Assembly (NCBI GenBank): GCA_022494885.1
Contig: JAGVSM010000922.1
Location: 186,001-250,000, forward strand
Source of the DNA: Micrasema longulum
Taxonomy: Eukaryota; Arthropoda; Insecta; Trichoptera; Brachycentridae
Direction: 5' to 3'
DNA length: 64,000 nt
Positions 63,250 to 64,000 of the stretch are shown here, in pieces. The position numbers and the translations under genes are program-made. Position 1 is the stretch's first letter. Every line of letters starts with the position of its first letter. Below the pieces are notes generated by a model. That model was not told where the DNA came from, searched no databases, and was given only the letters and a program-made list of their open reading frames with translations.

Positions 63250-63390
63250 TATAAGTCCCGGGTTCGATTTCTGGTAGAACGGACGTAAAATATATTTTTT
63301 TAATATTTTCGAATCGTATTATTGCATTTTTCCTGGTCTGGCATCTTAAACCTAAGGCTGATCACCTTACTTTCACTTAAAAGGGTTTTA
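63250..63390 (+). repeat. SINE family B, diverged fragment
   Basis: CCCGGGTTCGATTTCTGGTA is a B box with its flanks; after an AT-rich spacer, CTGGTCTGGCATCTTAAACC and AAGGCTGATCACCTTACTTT follow the order of 16745-16855. The first part of the head and the distal body are missing. Confidence 0.6.
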
Positions 63391-63479
63391 AATATAATCA
63401 ATTCACAGTGAAAGAATTGTCAGCAGGTATAACGTTTGCCAATTTAATCAGCAAAGGTTCGAAAGGCAGCACAACTTCC

Positions 63480-63770
63480 CTTCGATGGGAAAGAACAGCA
63501 CAAAATATTTGTTCACTTCATACCCAGAGACGTTGGACTGGGCTCATTTGACTATATTTCAAATTTACCAACCATTCTCCACATTCTCTCAAAGACGAGT
63601 ACTGCACTAATAAAAATCGGTCACCAAATTATGGGGCGCCCTTAGAATCTTTCATTTCTCAACCCGAGAGCTAACAAACTTGGTAAATTATTCAAAATTT
63701 TTACTATTTTCAATCAAGTCATTTTTAAAACTCATTTATTTGACTTATTTAAAAAATAATACTATTAATC
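63480..63770 (+). pseudogene. possible LINE C-terminus
   Basis: Near 63710-63760 one frame reads FNQVIFKTHLFDLFKK and stops; FK-(x)-THLF-(x)-LF is a common LINE ending. Upstream, the frame is heavily broken (for example LKIFHFSTREL). Support is limited to this short segment. Confidence 0.45.
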
Positions 63771-63829
63771 ATTACCTACAAACTGCATGACTGCAGTAAG
63801 TTGGTAGGTGCTTATCACTTATATCGTTT

Positions 63830-64000
63830 TTTTTTTAAGGAATAACGCGCTAAACCTCTATTTTGAGGCTTGTCAGCAGGTAAGATAGAGTAGATATGGA
63901 AGGAGGTAATGAAAAATACATCACATCACCCAGATCAATTGAGAAAAAAACTTTCATGGATTTTTTTTCTTGCAACTGGCGACGCTAGTTTCGCAGTTGG
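63830..64000 (-). repeat. SINE family A, cut by the window edge
   Basis: AAGGAATAACGCGCTAAACC, CTATTTTGAGGCTTGTC, ATAGAGTAGATATGG, CACATCACCCAGATCAATTG and TTGCAACTGGCGACGCTAGT match the complement of 6800-7000. The head continues beyond 64000. Confidence 0.82.

Overview
The window reads as non-genic DNA from a large, A+T-rich animal genome, most likely an arthropod and probably an insect. The base composition, the lack of operons and bacterial start signals, four tRNA-derived SINE families, many decayed non-LTR (LINE) reverse transcriptase tails, Penelope-like elements (PLEs) and TIR elements all point that way; the species cannot be read from this. I found no convincing host protein-coding gene. 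The longest open frame (197 codons, 56684-57277, minus) is the C-terminal end of a LINE. The one weak hint of a host transcript is a GC-rich block ending in a consensus splice donor (62040-62346).

Layout. 0-13 kb: LINE fragments of several families on both strands (one split by a hAT-like element at 3936-4175), a near-complete SINE (6784-7010), LINE C-termini at 7.9, 8.6-9.3 and 10.1-10.7 kb, a reverse transcriptase palm with a FADD box (11440-11765) and a LINE end carrying a 52-bp near-perfect palindrome (12628-12679). 13-25 kb: sparse repeats, a long hairpin (15751-15957), SINEs, a 22-bp tandem array and quiet AT-rich DNA. 25-35 kb: a LINE 3' half (25535-26720), a PLE GIY-YIG endonuclease relic followed by a hammerhead-like motif (27715-28300), complete SINEs, a SINE inside a LINE (30165-30755), and two convergent LINE relics (33201-34690). 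35-45 kb: further LINE tails and three hammerhead-like motifs. 45-52 kb: a 59-bp tandem array and a 630-bp TIR element with TA duplications. 52-64 kb: the best LINE tail (56.7 kb), a PLE end (57.8 kb), a LINE with two nested insertions (59.1-59.9 kb), and SINEs up to the right edge.

The most unusual signal is a set of about ten short motifs matching the type I hammerhead ribozyme core (CTGANGA, helix II, GAAA, tiny helix III, helix I). They belong to several PLE lineages. In the better copies helix III is a six-base palindrome (ACCGGT, AGCGCT, ACTAGT or ACGCGT), as expected for hammerheads that act as dimers, and nearly all carry one extra base between the CTGANGA box and helix II. Association of hammerheads with PLEs is established; the diversity packed into one window and the shared extra base are worth checking. 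There is no cooperating gene set here: the window is a record of layered transposon insertions.
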